The position numbers and the translations under genes were made by a program. From the NCBI RefSeq assembly GCF_036231965.1, contig NZ_CP109499.1, positions 496,001 to 560,000 on the forward strand: a DNA stretch of 64,000 nucleotides, in the 5' to 3' direction. The stretch comes from Streptomyces sp. NBC_01428 (GTDB taxonomy: Bacteria; Actinomycetota; Actinomycetes; Streptomycetales; Streptomycetaceae). Position 1 is the stretch's first letter. Every line of letters starts with the position of its first letter. Positions 7,532 to 16,459 of the stretch are shown here, piece after piece. Under the pieces are notes generated by a model. It saw only the letters and a list, made by a program, of their open reading frames with translations, was not told the origin of the DNA and did not search any database.

Positions 7532-8892
7532 GGTGGGGGCTCCTTGGGGTCGGCGTCGTCGGCGCACAGGAGGTCGAGGGTGAGGGCGGCGGTCCACGAG
7601 AAGTGGCGGGCGCCGCGGGCCTCGCCGCTGAGCGGGTCCAGGTATTCGGCGAATCCGGTGCGTCCGGCGTCCGCGAGGAATCCCTGGCGCAGCCGTGCGG
7701 CGTCGCCGTGCAGTCCGTGGGTGCGCAGTCCCCGCTCGATGAGCCAGGCGGTGTTGAACCAGGCCGGACCGCGCCAGTAGCGGTGCGGGGCGAAGGCGTG
7801 GCCGGTGAGGTCGTAGCTGGGGACCAGACGGGTGGCCGGCGAGGTGAAGTGCGGGCCGTGGAGTGCCCGGCTCAGGCGCCGGACGATCTCGGGTGGCAGT
7901 CCGGGGATGATCAGCGGGACGAGTCCGGTGATGCTCCGCTCGTCGACCAGGCTCCTGTCGCCGAGGTCACGGACCCGGAAGATGCCCGCGCCGGCGTCCC
8001 ACAGCGTGTCGACGAGGTGCCGGGTGAGGCGATCCGCCCGTTCCCGGTGTGGCTCGCCGGGCAGGCCCAGTTCGCGGGCGATCTCGGCGAGGGCCAGTTC
8101 GCTGACGACGAGGAGCGCGTTGAAGGCCGGGTCCTCGACGGCGAAGCGGTGCTCGGCGGCGCGGTCGTCGTATCCGGCGTCGCGATAGTCGGTGGCCAGC
8201 CTGACGTAACGGCCGTAGTCGAGGTCGGTGGGGCGGTCGGCGGGCTGGCCGTGGTCGAGGTCGGCGCGCCGGAAGGTGCCGGGTGGCGTCGGTTCGACGC
8301 GCGCGAGGGCGCGGTCCCACGTGGGGCTGTTGTCCATCCCCGGCTCCCAGGGGTGGACCACGGACACCAGTCCGTCGCCGCCGAGGTCGCGGCGGGTGAG
8401 CAGGTAGTCGTGCCAGCCGACGAGGCGGGGGTGGACCCGGGAGAGGAAGCCGCGGCGCCGGGATTCGGCCGGGTCCGCGCTGTGCACGAGCCACGCCGCC
8501 AGGGCGTGGACCGGTGGTTGGACGATCCCGGAGGTCTCCCGGTTCGCGGGGGCTCCGGCGGTGGCTCCGGATCGGGAGGAGCGCCAGAAGTCGGGGCTGG
8601 GGAAGTACGCGTCGGCGGGCACGGCGTCGTTGAAGACGATGTGCGGGACGCGGCCGTCGGCCCACTGGGCGGCGAGCAGGGACTCCAGTTCCTGCTGGGC
8701 CCTGCGCGCGGACAGGTGGCGCAGCCCGATCGCGATGAAGGCGGAGTCCCAGCTCCACTGGTGCGGGTAGAGGGTCCGGGAGGGGACGGTGGAGGTGCCG
8801 GTCCAGTTGTCGAGGAGGACCCGCGCCGCGCCGCGCCGCAGGGTCAGGGCTGCGGCTGCGGCGGGCGCGGGCCGGTCCAGCAGGGTGTTCAC
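7528..8892 (-). CDS. MGH1-like glycoside hydrolase (GH63-related)
   Basis: 454 residues from the GTG at 8892, which overlaps the previous stop as GTGA. (alpha/alpha)6 toroid glycosidase related to GH63 and mannosylglycerate hydrolase. Diagnostic blocks are PHQWSWDSAF (about 43-52), HPWEPGMDNSPTWD (mid-protein; Asp candidate acid), and YWRGPAWFNTAWLI near residue 390. No signal peptide is present. It is translationally coupled to both neighbours, implying equal expression with the sugar isomerase and the debranching-type enzyme. Family members split alpha-glycosidic bonds in small glycosides; the substrate here is unknown. Confidence 0.88.
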   Translation of the reverse strand: MNTLLDRPAPAAAAALTLRRGAARVLLDNWTGTSTVPSRTLYPHQWSWDSAFIAIGLRHLSARRAQQELESLLAAQWADGRVPHIVFNDAVPADAYFPSPDFWRSSRSGATAGAPANRETSGIVQPPVHALAAWLVHSADPAESRRRGFLSRVHPRLVGWHDYLLTRRDLGGDGLVSVVHPWEPGMDNSPTWDRALARVEPTPPGTFRRADLDHGQPADRPTDLDYGRYVRLATDYRDAGYDDRAAEHRFAVEDPAFNALLVVSELALAEIARELGLPGEPHRERADRLTRHLVDTLWDAGAGIFRVRDLGDRSLVDERSITGLVPLIIPGLPPEIVRRLSRALHGPHFTSPATRLVPSYDLTGHAFAPHRYWRGPAWFNTAWLIERGLRTHGLHGDAARLRQGFLADAGRTGFAEYLDPLSGEARGARHFSWTAALTLDLLCADDADPKEPPP

Positions 8893-9689
8893 GCGCCGGA
8901 CCTCTGGAGGAAGGCGGGAACGGAGCGGACGGCCTCCACGGGGTCGCCGGTGAGACGGCATTCGGCGGCGAGGTAGCCGTCGTAGCCGATGGTGTGCAGG
9001 GCGCCGAGCCAGGCGGGCCAGTCGAGGTGGCCGGCGCCGGGCTGGAAGCGGTTGGAGTCGGACACCTGGGCGTGCCCGATCCACTCGGCGTGGGCGAGGA
9101 TCGCGGCGGCGGGATCCGCCTCCTCGATGTTCATGTGGTAGCTGTCGATGCCGATCTTCACGGAGTCGAGGCCCGTCGCGCGGATCAGGTCGGCGGCCTG
9201 TTCCAGTCGGTTGACCATGTGGTCCTCGTACCGGTTGAGCGGTTCCAGGAAGAGGGTGACGCCCTCCTTGCGGGCGTGTTCTCCCAGTTCGGTCAGCCCG
9301 GTCAGGAGTACCTCCCGGTCCTGCTCCTCGGTGCGCGGCGGTTCGAAGGGAGGGAGCCGGCGGGAGAACATGCCGTAGGAGGCGGGGGTCTGCGCGCCGA
9401 TGCCACCGATCTCGGCGATCACGGTGAGCTGGGACTTCATCTGGGCGATGGCGTCGCGGCGCACGTCCTCGTCGAAGGCTCCGAAGAAGTGGAGCATCTC
9501 GACGCACACCGTCGGCATGACGACCCCGTCCTTGCGGGCCCGCTTCAGTTCGTCGAGGCGGGAGGCGAAGTGGAAGTCGCCCTTGGCGCGCAGTTCGACG
9601 GCGTCGTAGCCGGCCTGCTGGGCGAACTCCCACTTGGCCTGCAGGGTGTCTCCGGGCAGGAGCTGTTCCTGGGCGGCGGTCTTGAGCAT
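8889..9689 (-). CDS. Sugar phosphate isomerase/epimerase (xylose-isomerase-like TIM barrel)
   Basis: 266 residues from the ATG at 9689, with AAAGG about eight bases upstream; longer in-frame readings overlap the dehydrogenase gene. AP-endonuclease-2/xylose-isomerase-like fold with metal-binding candidates in VTLFLEPLNRYEDH (Glu), KIGIDSYHMNIEE (Asp, His), HAQVSDSNR (His, Asp) and ECRLTG (Glu). Members isomerise or epimerise free keto-sugars or inosose-type compounds. The GTGA overlap with the next glycosidase gene shows one transcript. With the flanking dehydrogenases it likely processes a ketosugar intermediate. Confidence 0.9.
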   Translation of the reverse strand: MLKTAAQEQLLPGDTLQAKWEFAQQAGYDAVELRAKGDFHFASRLDELKRARKDGVVMPTVCVEMLHFFGAFDEDVRRDAIAQMKSQLTVIAEIGGIGAQTPASYGMFSRRLPPFEPPRTEEQDREVLLTGLTELGEHARKEGVTLFLEPLNRYEDHMVNRLEQAADLIRATGLDSVKIGIDSYHMNIEEADPAAAILAHAEWIGHAQVSDSNRFQPGAGHLDWPAWLGALHTIGYDGYLAAECRLTGDPVEAVRSVPAFLQRSGA

Positions 9690-9702
9690 GGGGAAGGGCC
9701 TT

Positions 9703-10749
9703 TCAGAATTCCAGGACGACCTGCAGCGCCTCGGCAGGACGCTCGTCGAGCAGGACGTACGCGTCGGCTGCGTCGGCGGCCGGGATGACGTGGCTGACCA
9801 GGGAGGCGACGTCGACCTGATCCTCGGCCACGAGCCGGAGGAAGGTCTGCTGGAGGCGTTCCACACTCCAGCGTCCCGCCAACTGCGGTGGGACGCCGCC
9901 GATCTGGGAGCAGATGAGCTGCACGCGGTTGTGGTGGAACTCGTCGCCGAGCCGCAGTCCGACGCCGTCGCCCTGGTAGAAGCCGGAGGCGACGACGCGG
10001 CCGCCGACGGCGACCGAGCGCAGCGCCTCGTGCAGGGCGGGGTAGACGCCGCTGATCTCGATGGCGAGGTCGGCGCCGGAGCCCGCGGTGGCCTCGCGGA
10101 TGCGCTCGGCGACGTTGTCGGTGCGGGCGTTGAGCGTGTGGTGCGCGCCGTAGGCCTTCGCGGTCTCCAGGCGTCCGTCGAGGGCGTCGACCGCGGTGAC
10201 GCGGGCGCCGTTGAGCTGGGCGAGGCGGGTGGCGAGGAGGCCGATGACGCCCTGGCCGAAGACGGCGACGTCCTCGCCGAGGTGGATGTCGCCGGCCAGG
10301 ACGGCGTTGTAGGCGATGGCGCCCACCCGGGCGAAGGCTCCGGCCAGGGTGTCCAGCCCGGCCGGGAGCGTGTGGCCGATCATGCGCTCGACGGGGACGA
10401 TACCTTCGCTGCGGTGTCCCCAGATGCCCCACACGAGGTCGCCGGGGCGCGGCAGACCGGGTGTGCCGGTGAGTTCGGGAGAGATCTCGACGACCTCGCC
10501 GACCTCCGAGTAGCCCCAGCCGGCCACCGGGTACTCGATGCCGGCGGCTCCGTCGCGGAACAGGCGGCCCTCGGGGTCCCAGGTGCGGGTCAGGTACGGG
10601 TTGGTGCCGCGGTAGGCGGTGAGCTCGGTGCCGGCGGAGATGCCCGAGTAGCGGGTGCGGACTCTCAGATGTCCGGGCGGCAGGTCGGCGTGAGACTGCT
10701 CGACCACCTCCACCTGACGTGGGCCGGTGAACTGAACGACGCGTTCCAC
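9703..10749 (-). CDS. Zinc-type medium-chain dehydrogenase (sorbitol-dehydrogenase-like)
   Basis: 348 residues from the GTG at 10749, with GGAG six bases upstream. MDR fold: N-terminal GroES-like domain (SGISAGTELTAYRG), then a Rossmann domain with FGQGVIGLLATRLAQ and an acidic residue after strand 2 (VDALDGR), suggesting NAD. The structural-zinc Cys cluster is not evident, so it resembles the subclass with only the catalytic site or no zinc. First gene of the left arm, 13 bp before the isomerase. Likely oxidises a sugar or sugar alcohol hydroxyl to a ketone. Confidence 0.88.
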   Translation of the reverse strand: MERVVQFTGPRQVEVVEQSHADLPPGHLRVRTRYSGISAGTELTAYRGTNPYLTRTWDPEGRLFRDGAAGIEYPVAGWGYSEVGEVVEISPELTGTPGLPRPGDLVWGIWGHRSEGIVPVERMIGHTLPAGLDTLAGAFARVGAIAYNAVLAGDIHLGEDVAVFGQGVIGLLATRLAQLNGARVTAVDALDGRLETAKAYGAHHTLNARTDNVAERIREATAGSGADLAIEISGVYPALHEALRSVAVGGRVVASGFYQGDGVGLRLGDEFHHNRVQLICSQIGGVPPQLAGRWSVERLQQTFLRLVAEDQVDVASLVSHVIPAADAADAYVLLDERPAEALQVVLEF

Positions 10750-10787
10750 GGATGACTCCGGAAGGTTGCGGGTGGCGGGTTGAGATG

Positions 10788-10847
10788 ACAATAACCGGAA
10801 CTTATGTCTTGTCAACAAGCAAAACTAATGCTGAGATGCGTGCTCAG
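10788..10847. promoter_or_regulatory. Divergent promoter/operator region of the carbohydrate locus
   Basis: For the left arm, TTGACA (10815-10810, reverse strand), a 16-bp spacer and TATTGT (10793-10788) form a near-consensus promoter. Its -35 is embedded in the inverted repeat CTTGT-CA-ACAAG (10808-10819). A second inverted repeat, CTGAG-N7-CTCAG (10831-10847), lies on the right-arm side, 28-44 bp before that ATG. The region is A/T-richer than its surroundings. The ROK regulator of the right arm is the obvious candidate ligand for one or both repeats. Confidence 0.6.
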
Positions 10848-10874
10848 TAGACGTAAGTGGAACGAGGACACGCA

Positions 10875-12278
10875 ATGCTCAGCAAGCACCTGCGGTCGAA
10901 GGTGACCGCGGTCGGCGTCACGTCAACCCTGGGGCTCGGGCTGCTCACCGGCTGTTCCGGCAGCACCGGGCCCGGCGCACCGGACCGGGAGATCACGGTC
11001 TGGTCCCAGGAGAACCTCCCCGACCGCGTCGCCGCGACGCAGAAGATCGTCAGCGGGTTCGAGAAGCGGACCGGGATCAAGGTCCACCTCGTCGGCGTCG
11101 ATGAGGGCCAGATGCCCCAGCTCATCATGGCGGCGGCCGCCTCCGGAAAACTGCCCGACGTCATCGGTGCGGCGCCCATGGGTCAGGTCTGGCAGATGTA
11201 CACCAACGGCCTGCTGAACACCGACATCCCGAAGAAGATCGTCAGCGAGCTCGGGCAGAGGACGTTCAACACCAACGCCCTGGATCTGACCTCCGACGGC
11301 GCCACGCGCCTCGGCGTCCCGTCCGACGCCTGGCTCCAGCTGATGGTCTACCGCAAGGATCAGTTCGACGAGAAACACCTGCCCGCACCCGACACCTACG
11401 ACCGCACCCTGAAAGCCGCCCGGGCCCTCACCGGCAAGGGCCACGACGGCATGTCCGCGGCCACCGACCCCTCCGACGTCTTCACGTCCCAGAGCTTCGA
11501 GAGCGTCGCCCTGGCCAACGACTGCCAACTCGTCGACGACCAGCACGAGATCGCCCTCGCCTCACCCCAGTGCGAGAAGGCCTTCGCCACCTACGACCGC
11601 CTCGCCCGCGCCTACGGAGCCCCCGGCACCCAGACCGTCGACTCCACCCGGGCCACCTACTTCGCCGGGCGCTCCTCCATGGTGATCTGGTCCTCCTTCC
11701 TGCTCGACGAGTTGGCCGGCCTCCGCAAGGACGCCCTGCCCAGCTGTCCCCAGTGCAAGAAGGACCCCGGGTACCTCGCCCGCAACAGCGGTATCGTCAC
11801 CGCGCTGAAGGGGCCCGACGCCGCCGAGGCCGCCCAGTTCGGTGAGGTCACCTCCTGGGTCACCACCAAGACCGCGGAGACCGCCGCCTCCCGGGAGTTC
11901 ATCGAGTACATGATGGGCTCCGGCTACGAGTCCTGGTTCGGCATGTCGCCCGAGGGCAAGATCCCCGTCCGGCACGGCACCGCCGAGGAGCCGAACCGCT
12001 ACATCGACGCCTGGCGGCACAGTGACATCGGTGTCGACACCCGCAAGCCGTTCGACCAGGTCTACCCCGCGAGCCTTCTCAACCAACTCGCCGCCGGGGT
12101 CAGCAACATGCGCCGCTGGGGAATCGCCCAGGGCGAAGGAGCCCTCGTCGGCGCCACCAACGGCGAACTGCCCGTACCCAAGGCCATCGGCGAGATGACC
12201 GGCGGCCAGACCTCGCCCAGCGAGGCGGCCCGCGAGGCCGACGACGAAGTCGCCGCCCTCAAGAAGTCCCTTCAGTAG
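10875..12278 (+). CDS. Extracellular sugar-binding lipoprotein of an ABC importer (family 1)
   Basis: 467 residues from the ATG at 10875 (GAGG eight bases upstream); a GTG 18 bp earlier is less likely. Signal peptide with lipobox LLTG-C27, so it is lipid-anchored outside the membrane. The mature part is a family 1 solute-binding protein (ITVWSQENLPDRV..., then the usual two-lobe pattern). It hands substrate to the two permeases that follow. First gene of the right-arm operon. Two Cys (CPQC) in the middle may form a disulfide or bind metal. The substrate is probably an oligosaccharide or glycoside fitting the left-arm glycosidases. Confidence 0.93.
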   Translation: MLSKHLRSKVTAVGVTSTLGLGLLTGCSGSTGPGAPDREITVWSQENLPDRVAATQKIVSGFEKRTGIKVHLVGVDEGQMPQLIMAAAASGKLPDVIGAAPMGQVWQMYTNGLLNTDIPKKIVSELGQRTFNTNALDLTSDGATRLGVPSDAWLQLMVYRKDQFDEKHLPAPDTYDRTLKAARALTGKGHDGMSAATDPSDVFTSQSFESVALANDCQLVDDQHEIALASPQCEKAFATYDRLARAYGAPGTQTVDSTRATYFAGRSSMVIWSSFLLDELAGLRKDALPSCPQCKKDPGYLARNSGIVTALKGPDAAEAAQFGEVTSWVTTKTAETAASREFIEYMMGSGYESWFGMSPEGKIPVRHGTAEEPNRYIDAWRHSDIGVDTRKPFDQVYPASLLNQLAAGVSNMRRWGIAQGEGALVGATNGELPVPKAIGEMTGGQTSPSEAAREADDEVAALKKSLQ

Positions 12279-12309
12279 CCGCCCGCCTGCACGTAACGAA
12301 GGTCTCCCC

Positions 12310-13329
12310 ATGACTACAGCCCCCTCCGACGCACAGCAGCGCCGGGATCCCGACACGCGGCCGGCGCCGCAGCCCGCCGCGCCCAAGCGCCGCCCGATGA
12401 CCGCGAGCCGCCGCACCAACCGGGCCGGCCTCGCGTTCGTCTCGCCCACCTTCCTCGTGGTCCTCGTCGTGGTCGTCCTGCCCATCCTGTGGACCGTCCT
12501 CCTGGCCTTCCAGCACGCCAAGTTGGTCGACATCCAGGGCATGGGCCTCTTCGGCCGCTGGACCCTCGGCAACTTCACCCAGGTCTTCGACTCCGCGGGC
12601 TTCTGGTCGAGCCTGACGACCACCCTCATCTACACCGTCGGCGCCACGTTCGGCTCCATCCTGCTCGGGTTGGTCGCCGCCCTCGCCCTGCGCACACCCT
12701 TCCGCGGACGTGGACTCCTGCGTGCCGCGATGCTGCTGCCCTACTGCGCCCCCGTCGTCGCCGTCGCCTTCGTCTGGGAGGTGGCCCTCAGTCCGCAGTA
12801 CGGCATCGTCAACGACTGGGGCCGGCGCCTGTTCGGCTGGGACGATCCCGTCGCGTTCCTGTCCACGCGTTCCTACGAAGTCCACCTGCTGGGCGTCCAC
12901 TTCGACATCCCGCTCGCCCTGCTGACCGTCATCGCCTTCGAGTGCTGGCGCTATTTCCCCTTCGCGTTCCTGTTCATCCTCGCCCGCCTCCAGGCGATCC
13001 CCGACAGCCTCGAGGAAGCGGCCAAGGTCGACGGAGCCACTCCCACGCAGCGCTTCCGTCACGTCCTGCTGCCGCAGCTGATGCCCGTGATCGCCCTGCT
13101 CTGCGTCCTGCGGTTCATCCTCACCTTCAACAAGTTCGACGACGTCTACCTGCTGACCGGCGGCGGCGCGGGCACGGACGTCGCGGGTGTGCGCGTCTAC
13201 GACTTCCTCACCGCCCGCTACGACGTGGGAGCCGCGGCCGCCCAGGCACTCGTCCTGGCCGCCGCCCTGGTGATCCTGCTCGGCTTCTACTTCAAGTTCT
13301 TCGGCAACAAGGTCCAGGAGGAATCGTGA
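12310..13329 (+). CDS. Sugar ABC transporter permease 1 (MalF type)
   Basis: 339 residues. A basic, Pro-rich cytoplasmic N-terminus of about 40 residues is followed by six predicted membrane helices. The EAA loop EEAAKVDGATPTQRFRHVLL (about 235-254) is where the ATPase docks. AAGG lies eight bases before the ATG. Its stop overlaps the next start as GTGA. No ATPase gene is present in this locus. Streptomyces sugar importers of this type usually share the multitask ATPase MsiK encoded elsewhere. Confidence 0.94.
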   Translation: MTTAPSDAQQRRDPDTRPAPQPAAPKRRPMTASRRTNRAGLAFVSPTFLVVLVVVVLPILWTVLLAFQHAKLVDIQGMGLFGRWTLGNFTQVFDSAGFWSSLTTTLIYTVGATFGSILLGLVAALALRTPFRGRGLLRAAMLLPYCAPVVAVAFVWEVALSPQYGIVNDWGRRLFGWDDPVAFLSTRSYEVHLLGVHFDIPLALLTVIAFECWRYFPFAFLFILARLQAIPDSLEEAAKVDGATPTQRFRHVLLPQLMPVIALLCVLRFILTFNKFDDVYLLTGGGAGTDVAGVRVYDFLTARYDVGAAAAQALVLAAALVILLGFYFKFFGNKVQEES

Positions 13330-14210
13330 CCCCCAAGGCCACCCTGACCAGGGCCCAGTTCGAGGAGAAGTTCTTCGGCGTCCTGCGCTGGTTCGTCATC
13401 GCGTTCCTCGTGGTGATCACCGTGCTGCCCTTCTACTACATGCTGATGCTGTCGGTGAAGCCCATCGACGCCCTGCTGCTCGACCCGGGCTCCCTGTGGG
13501 TCCCGGCCAAGGACTTCACGCTGTCGACCTACCACGACGTGCTCAGGTCCACCGACGACGGAGGCCAGGGCTTCCTCAAGTTCCTGCTCAACTCCGCGCT
13601 GGTGTCCCTGGCGACGGTCGTCCTCACCCTGCTCGCCGCCGTCCCCGGCGCCTACGCCGTCAGCCGCCTGAAGTTCTTCGGCCGGCGGCAGGTGAGCGCC
13701 CTCTTCCTGGCCGTCTACCTCTTCCCGTCCACCCTGCTGGCCGTCCCGCTGTTCGTCGTCTTCGCCAAGATGGGGCTGTCCTCCAGCCTGATCGGCCTGG
13801 CCATCGTCTACGTCGCGCAGACCGTGCCGGTGTCCATCTACATGCTGAAGAACTACCTCGTCACCATCCCGTACTCCATCGAGGAAGCGGCCGCCCTGGA
13901 CGGCTGCAGCCGGCTCCAGACCATCCGCAAGGTGATCCTGCCGCTGGCCCTGCCCTCGCTGATGGCGACCGGGCTGTACGTCTTCATGATCGCCTGGAAC
14001 GAGTTCCTGTTCGCGCTGCTGTTCCTGGCCGCCGCCCCCGACCAGTGGACCGTCTCCCTCGGACTGGCCCAGCTGTCCAACGGAATCGAAGTCCCCAAGA
14101 CCGTACTCATGGCCGGTTCCGTGGTGTTGACCATTCCCGTGGTACTTCTGTTCTTCGCCGCCGAGCGCCTCCTCACCGAAGGCCTCACCAGCGGCGCCGA
14201 CAAGAGCTGA
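13326..14210 (+). CDS. Sugar ABC transporter permease 2 (MalG type)
   Basis: 294 residues from the GTG at 13326, coupled to permease 1. Six predicted membrane helices (first at about residues 18-40). EAA loop EEAAALDGCSRLQTIRKVIL is at 186-205. It forms the membrane channel with permease 1. A longer reading through the upstream gene in this frame is rejected because it overlaps permease 1. The next gene begins within 20 bp, so the ROK regulator is co-transcribed. Confidence 0.93.
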   Translation: MTPKATLTRAQFEEKFFGVLRWFVIAFLVVITVLPFYYMLMLSVKPIDALLLDPGSLWVPAKDFTLSTYHDVLRSTDDGGQGFLKFLLNSALVSLATVVLTLLAAVPGAYAVSRLKFFGRRQVSALFLAVYLFPSTLLAVPLFVVFAKMGLSSSLIGLAIVYVAQTVPVSIYMLKNYLVTIPYSIEEAAALDGCSRLQTIRKVILPLALPSLMATGLYVFMIAWNEFLFALLFLAAAPDQWTVSLGLAQLSNGIEVPKTVLMAGSVVLTIPVVLLFFAAERLLTEGLTSGADKS

Positions 14211-14228
14211 GTCATGGGGGACTTCACG

Positions 14229-15428
14229 ATGACGCCGAACCAGGTCAGCGCGGGCGAGCTGCTCCAGCTCATCCGCGGCGGCCGCGCCAACACCCGCGCC
14301 GACCTCCAGCGCGCCACCGGGCTGTCCCGCTCCACCATCGGCCAACGCCTCGACCTGCTCAACCGGGCGGGCTGGCTGCGGCACAGCACCGGTACCTCCA
14401 CCGGCGGCCGGCCCTCCCACCAGATCGTCTTCGATCCCACGCACGCCTCGGTCATCGCCGTGGACCTGGAGACCCGGCACGCCCGCGCCGCCGTCCTGGA
14501 CCTCGCGGGCACGATCCTCGCCGAACACACCGGGCCCCTGGACATCACCGACGGGCCCGACGAGGTGCTGGACCAGCTGTCCTCGTGGTTCCCCGACCTC
14601 ATCGCCGCCGCCGGCACCGAGGCGACCCACATCTGCGGAATCGGGCTCTCCGTCCCGGGCCCGGTCGACTGGGAGACAGGCCGGGTGGTCGAGCCGCCGA
14701 TCATGCCGGGCTGGGACCAGTACCCCATCCGCGAACGGCTCCAGAAGGCCTACGCGCAGCACGTCGGCGTCAGTGCGGAGGACGGGCCCGTCCCCGTCTT
14801 CGTCGACAACGACGCCAACCTCATGGCCCTCGCCGAACACCAGGCCAACCACCAGGACTGCTCGGCCTTCGTCCTCATCAAGGCGTCCACGGGCATCGGC
14901 GCCGGCGTCGTCATCGGCAACCAGGTCTTCCGGGGTGTCGACGGAGGCGCCGGCGACATCGGCCACATCCGCCTGCACGACCGGCCGGACGCGCTGTGCA
15001 TGTGCGGTTCCTACGGCTGTCTCGCGGCCGTCGCCAGCGGCCGCGCGCTCGCCCGCGACCTCACCGAACTCGGCCTCCACCCCACCTCCGGCTCGGACGT
15101 CAGGCGCCTTCTCGCCGAGGGGCAGCCCGACGCGATCCGGCTGGCCCGGGACGCGGGACGCCGGGCCGGCGAGGTCCTGGTGACCGTGGTCGCCCTCCTC
15201 AACCCCGGAGTCCTCATGCTCGCCGGCGACCTCTCCGGCGTCCCCTTCATGACCGGGGTGCGTGAACTCCTCTACCAGCGCGCCATGCCCCGCACGACCG
15301 CGAACCTCCAGGTCGTCACCTCCCGGCTGGGCGATCACGCGGGCCTCATCGGCGCCGCGTCGATGGTCGTCGAGATCCTCTACTCCCCCGCCCGCGCCGA
15401 CACCCGTCTCGCCCGCCTCACCCTGTGA
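14229..15428 (+). CDS. ROK family transcriptional regulator
   Basis: 399 residues from the ATG at 14229, which has GGGGGA seven bases upstream; the in-frame ATG at 14214 is the alternative. N-terminal winged helix-turn-helix (about 22-52, TRADLQRATGLSRSTIGQRL). The ROK domain has the substrate/ATP region DNDAN (193-197) and the ROK zinc motif CMCGSYGC (257-264). Most such proteins are repressors relieved by a sugar or sugar phosphate. Being inside the importer operon, it probably autoregulates through the 10808-10847 repeats. Confidence 0.92.
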   Translation: MTPNQVSAGELLQLIRGGRANTRADLQRATGLSRSTIGQRLDLLNRAGWLRHSTGTSTGGRPSHQIVFDPTHASVIAVDLETRHARAAVLDLAGTILAEHTGPLDITDGPDEVLDQLSSWFPDLIAAAGTEATHICGIGLSVPGPVDWETGRVVEPPIMPGWDQYPIRERLQKAYAQHVGVSAEDGPVPVFVDNDANLMALAEHQANHQDCSAFVLIKASTGIGAGVVIGNQVFRGVDGGAGDIGHIRLHDRPDALCMCGSYGCLAAVASGRALARDLTELGLHPTSGSDVRRLLAEGQPDAIRLARDAGRRAGEVLVTVVALLNPGVLMLAGDLSGVPFMTGVRELLYQRAMPRTTANLQVVTSRLGDHAGLIGAASMVVEILYSPARADTRLARLTL

Positions 15429-15462
15429 CGGCGGGCCGCACCGACCGAAGGAAAGAACGAAC

Positions 15463-16374
15463 GTGACCACTGACCTCGCCGCCTGGACGCACGCCCCCGT
15501 CGAGGTCGGGCTGGTGGGAGCCGGCCCCTGGGCCCGGGCCATGCACGCCCGCGTCCTCGCCGCCGGGCCCGAGACACGGCTCAGCGCCGTCTGGGCCCGC
15601 CGCCCGGAGGCCGCGCGGGAGACCGCCGCCCCCTATGGCGCCCACGTCGCCAGCGACTTCGAGGAACTCCTCGACCACTGCGAGGCCGTGGCCTTCGCGG
15701 TGCCCCCCGCCGTCCAGGCGGAGCTCGCCCCTCTGGCGGCGAAGCGGGGGAAGGCCCTCCTCCTGGAGAAGCCGCTCGGCCCCGATCTGTCGGCGGCCCG
15801 CCGCGTGGCGGACGCCGTCGCCGAAGCCGGTGTCGTCTCCCAGCTCGTCCTCACCAAGCGCTACCACCCGGCGACCAGGGAGTTCCTCCGCCGAGCACAG
15901 GCAGTCGACGTTCTCGGAGCACGCTCCTGCTACCTCCACGGCGCCTTCCTGGGCGGGGAGTTCGCCACCGGCTGGCGTCTGGAGCACGGCGCCCTCCTGG
16001 ACCTCGGCCCTCACCTGCTCGACCTTCTGGACACCGCGATCGCCCCCATCACGGGCATCCGCAGCACGGGCGACGCACGCCGCTGGACCGAGCTCACCGT
16101 CGAACACGCCAACGGCGCCGTCAGCCAGGCGACTCTCTCGGGTTCGGTCCAGGTCCCGCGCGCCATCACCCGCGTCGAACTCTTCGGCGCCGAGGCACCC
16201 TTGATCTACGACACCGCCACGATCGACCACGAAGAGGCCTGGCCCGTCCTCCGCAGGGAGTTCGCCACCGCGGTACGCACGGGCACCGCGTCCGAACTCG
16301 ACGCCCGGCGCGGGCTCCACCTGCAGACCCTGCTGACCGAGGCCCACCGGAACAGGACCGACGCCGACCGATAG
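15463..16374 (+). CDS. Gfo/Idh/MocA family oxidoreductase
   Basis: 303 residues from the GTG at 15463 with AAGGAAAG about nine bases upstream. N-terminal NAD(P)-binding fold with GLVGAGPWA (16-24) and the family motif EKP (102-104), whose Lys is catalytic. The C-terminal domain is the usual open beta sheet, with the GPHLLDL stretch supplying the conserved His. It oxidises a sugar or cyclitol hydroxyl, probably on the imported compound, before the isomerase of the left arm. Shorter than typical members (about 340). Confidence 0.9.
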   Translation: MTTDLAAWTHAPVEVGLVGAGPWARAMHARVLAAGPETRLSAVWARRPEAARETAAPYGAHVASDFEELLDHCEAVAFAVPPAVQAELAPLAAKRGKALLLEKPLGPDLSAARRVADAVAEAGVVSQLVLTKRYHPATREFLRRAQAVDVLGARSCYLHGAFLGGEFATGWRLEHGALLDLGPHLLDLLDTAIAPITGIRSTGDARRWTELTVEHANGAVSQATLSGSVQVPRAITRVELFGAEAPLIYDTATIDHEEAWPVLRREFATAVRTGTASELDARRGLHLQTLLTEAHRNRTDADR

Positions 16375-16379
16375 CCCCT

Positions 16380-16392
16380 TCTCCGGTGGAGA
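16380..16392 (+). terminator. Possible weak terminator after the importer operon
   Basis: TCTCC-GGT-GGAGA starts five bases after the Gfo/Idh stop codon. The stem is short and lacks a U-tract. Confidence 0.3.
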
Positions 16393-16459
16393 TGCCGAAC
16401 GTGACGGCGGTGGATCAACTCGCATGCGACGACCGGCCGGCCGTGCGACGCTGCCACCC

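Noticed and set aside
13287..15542. Very long open frame antisense to permease 2 and the ROK gene; similar long antisense frames at 5672-7780, 16876-19401, 29668-32181 and 36594-38306
   Set aside because: In high-G+C DNA the strand opposite a real gene often lacks stops. These frames have no ribosome sites or domain motifs and a composition dominated by Arg, Pro, Gly and Ala, while the sense frames carry clear families.
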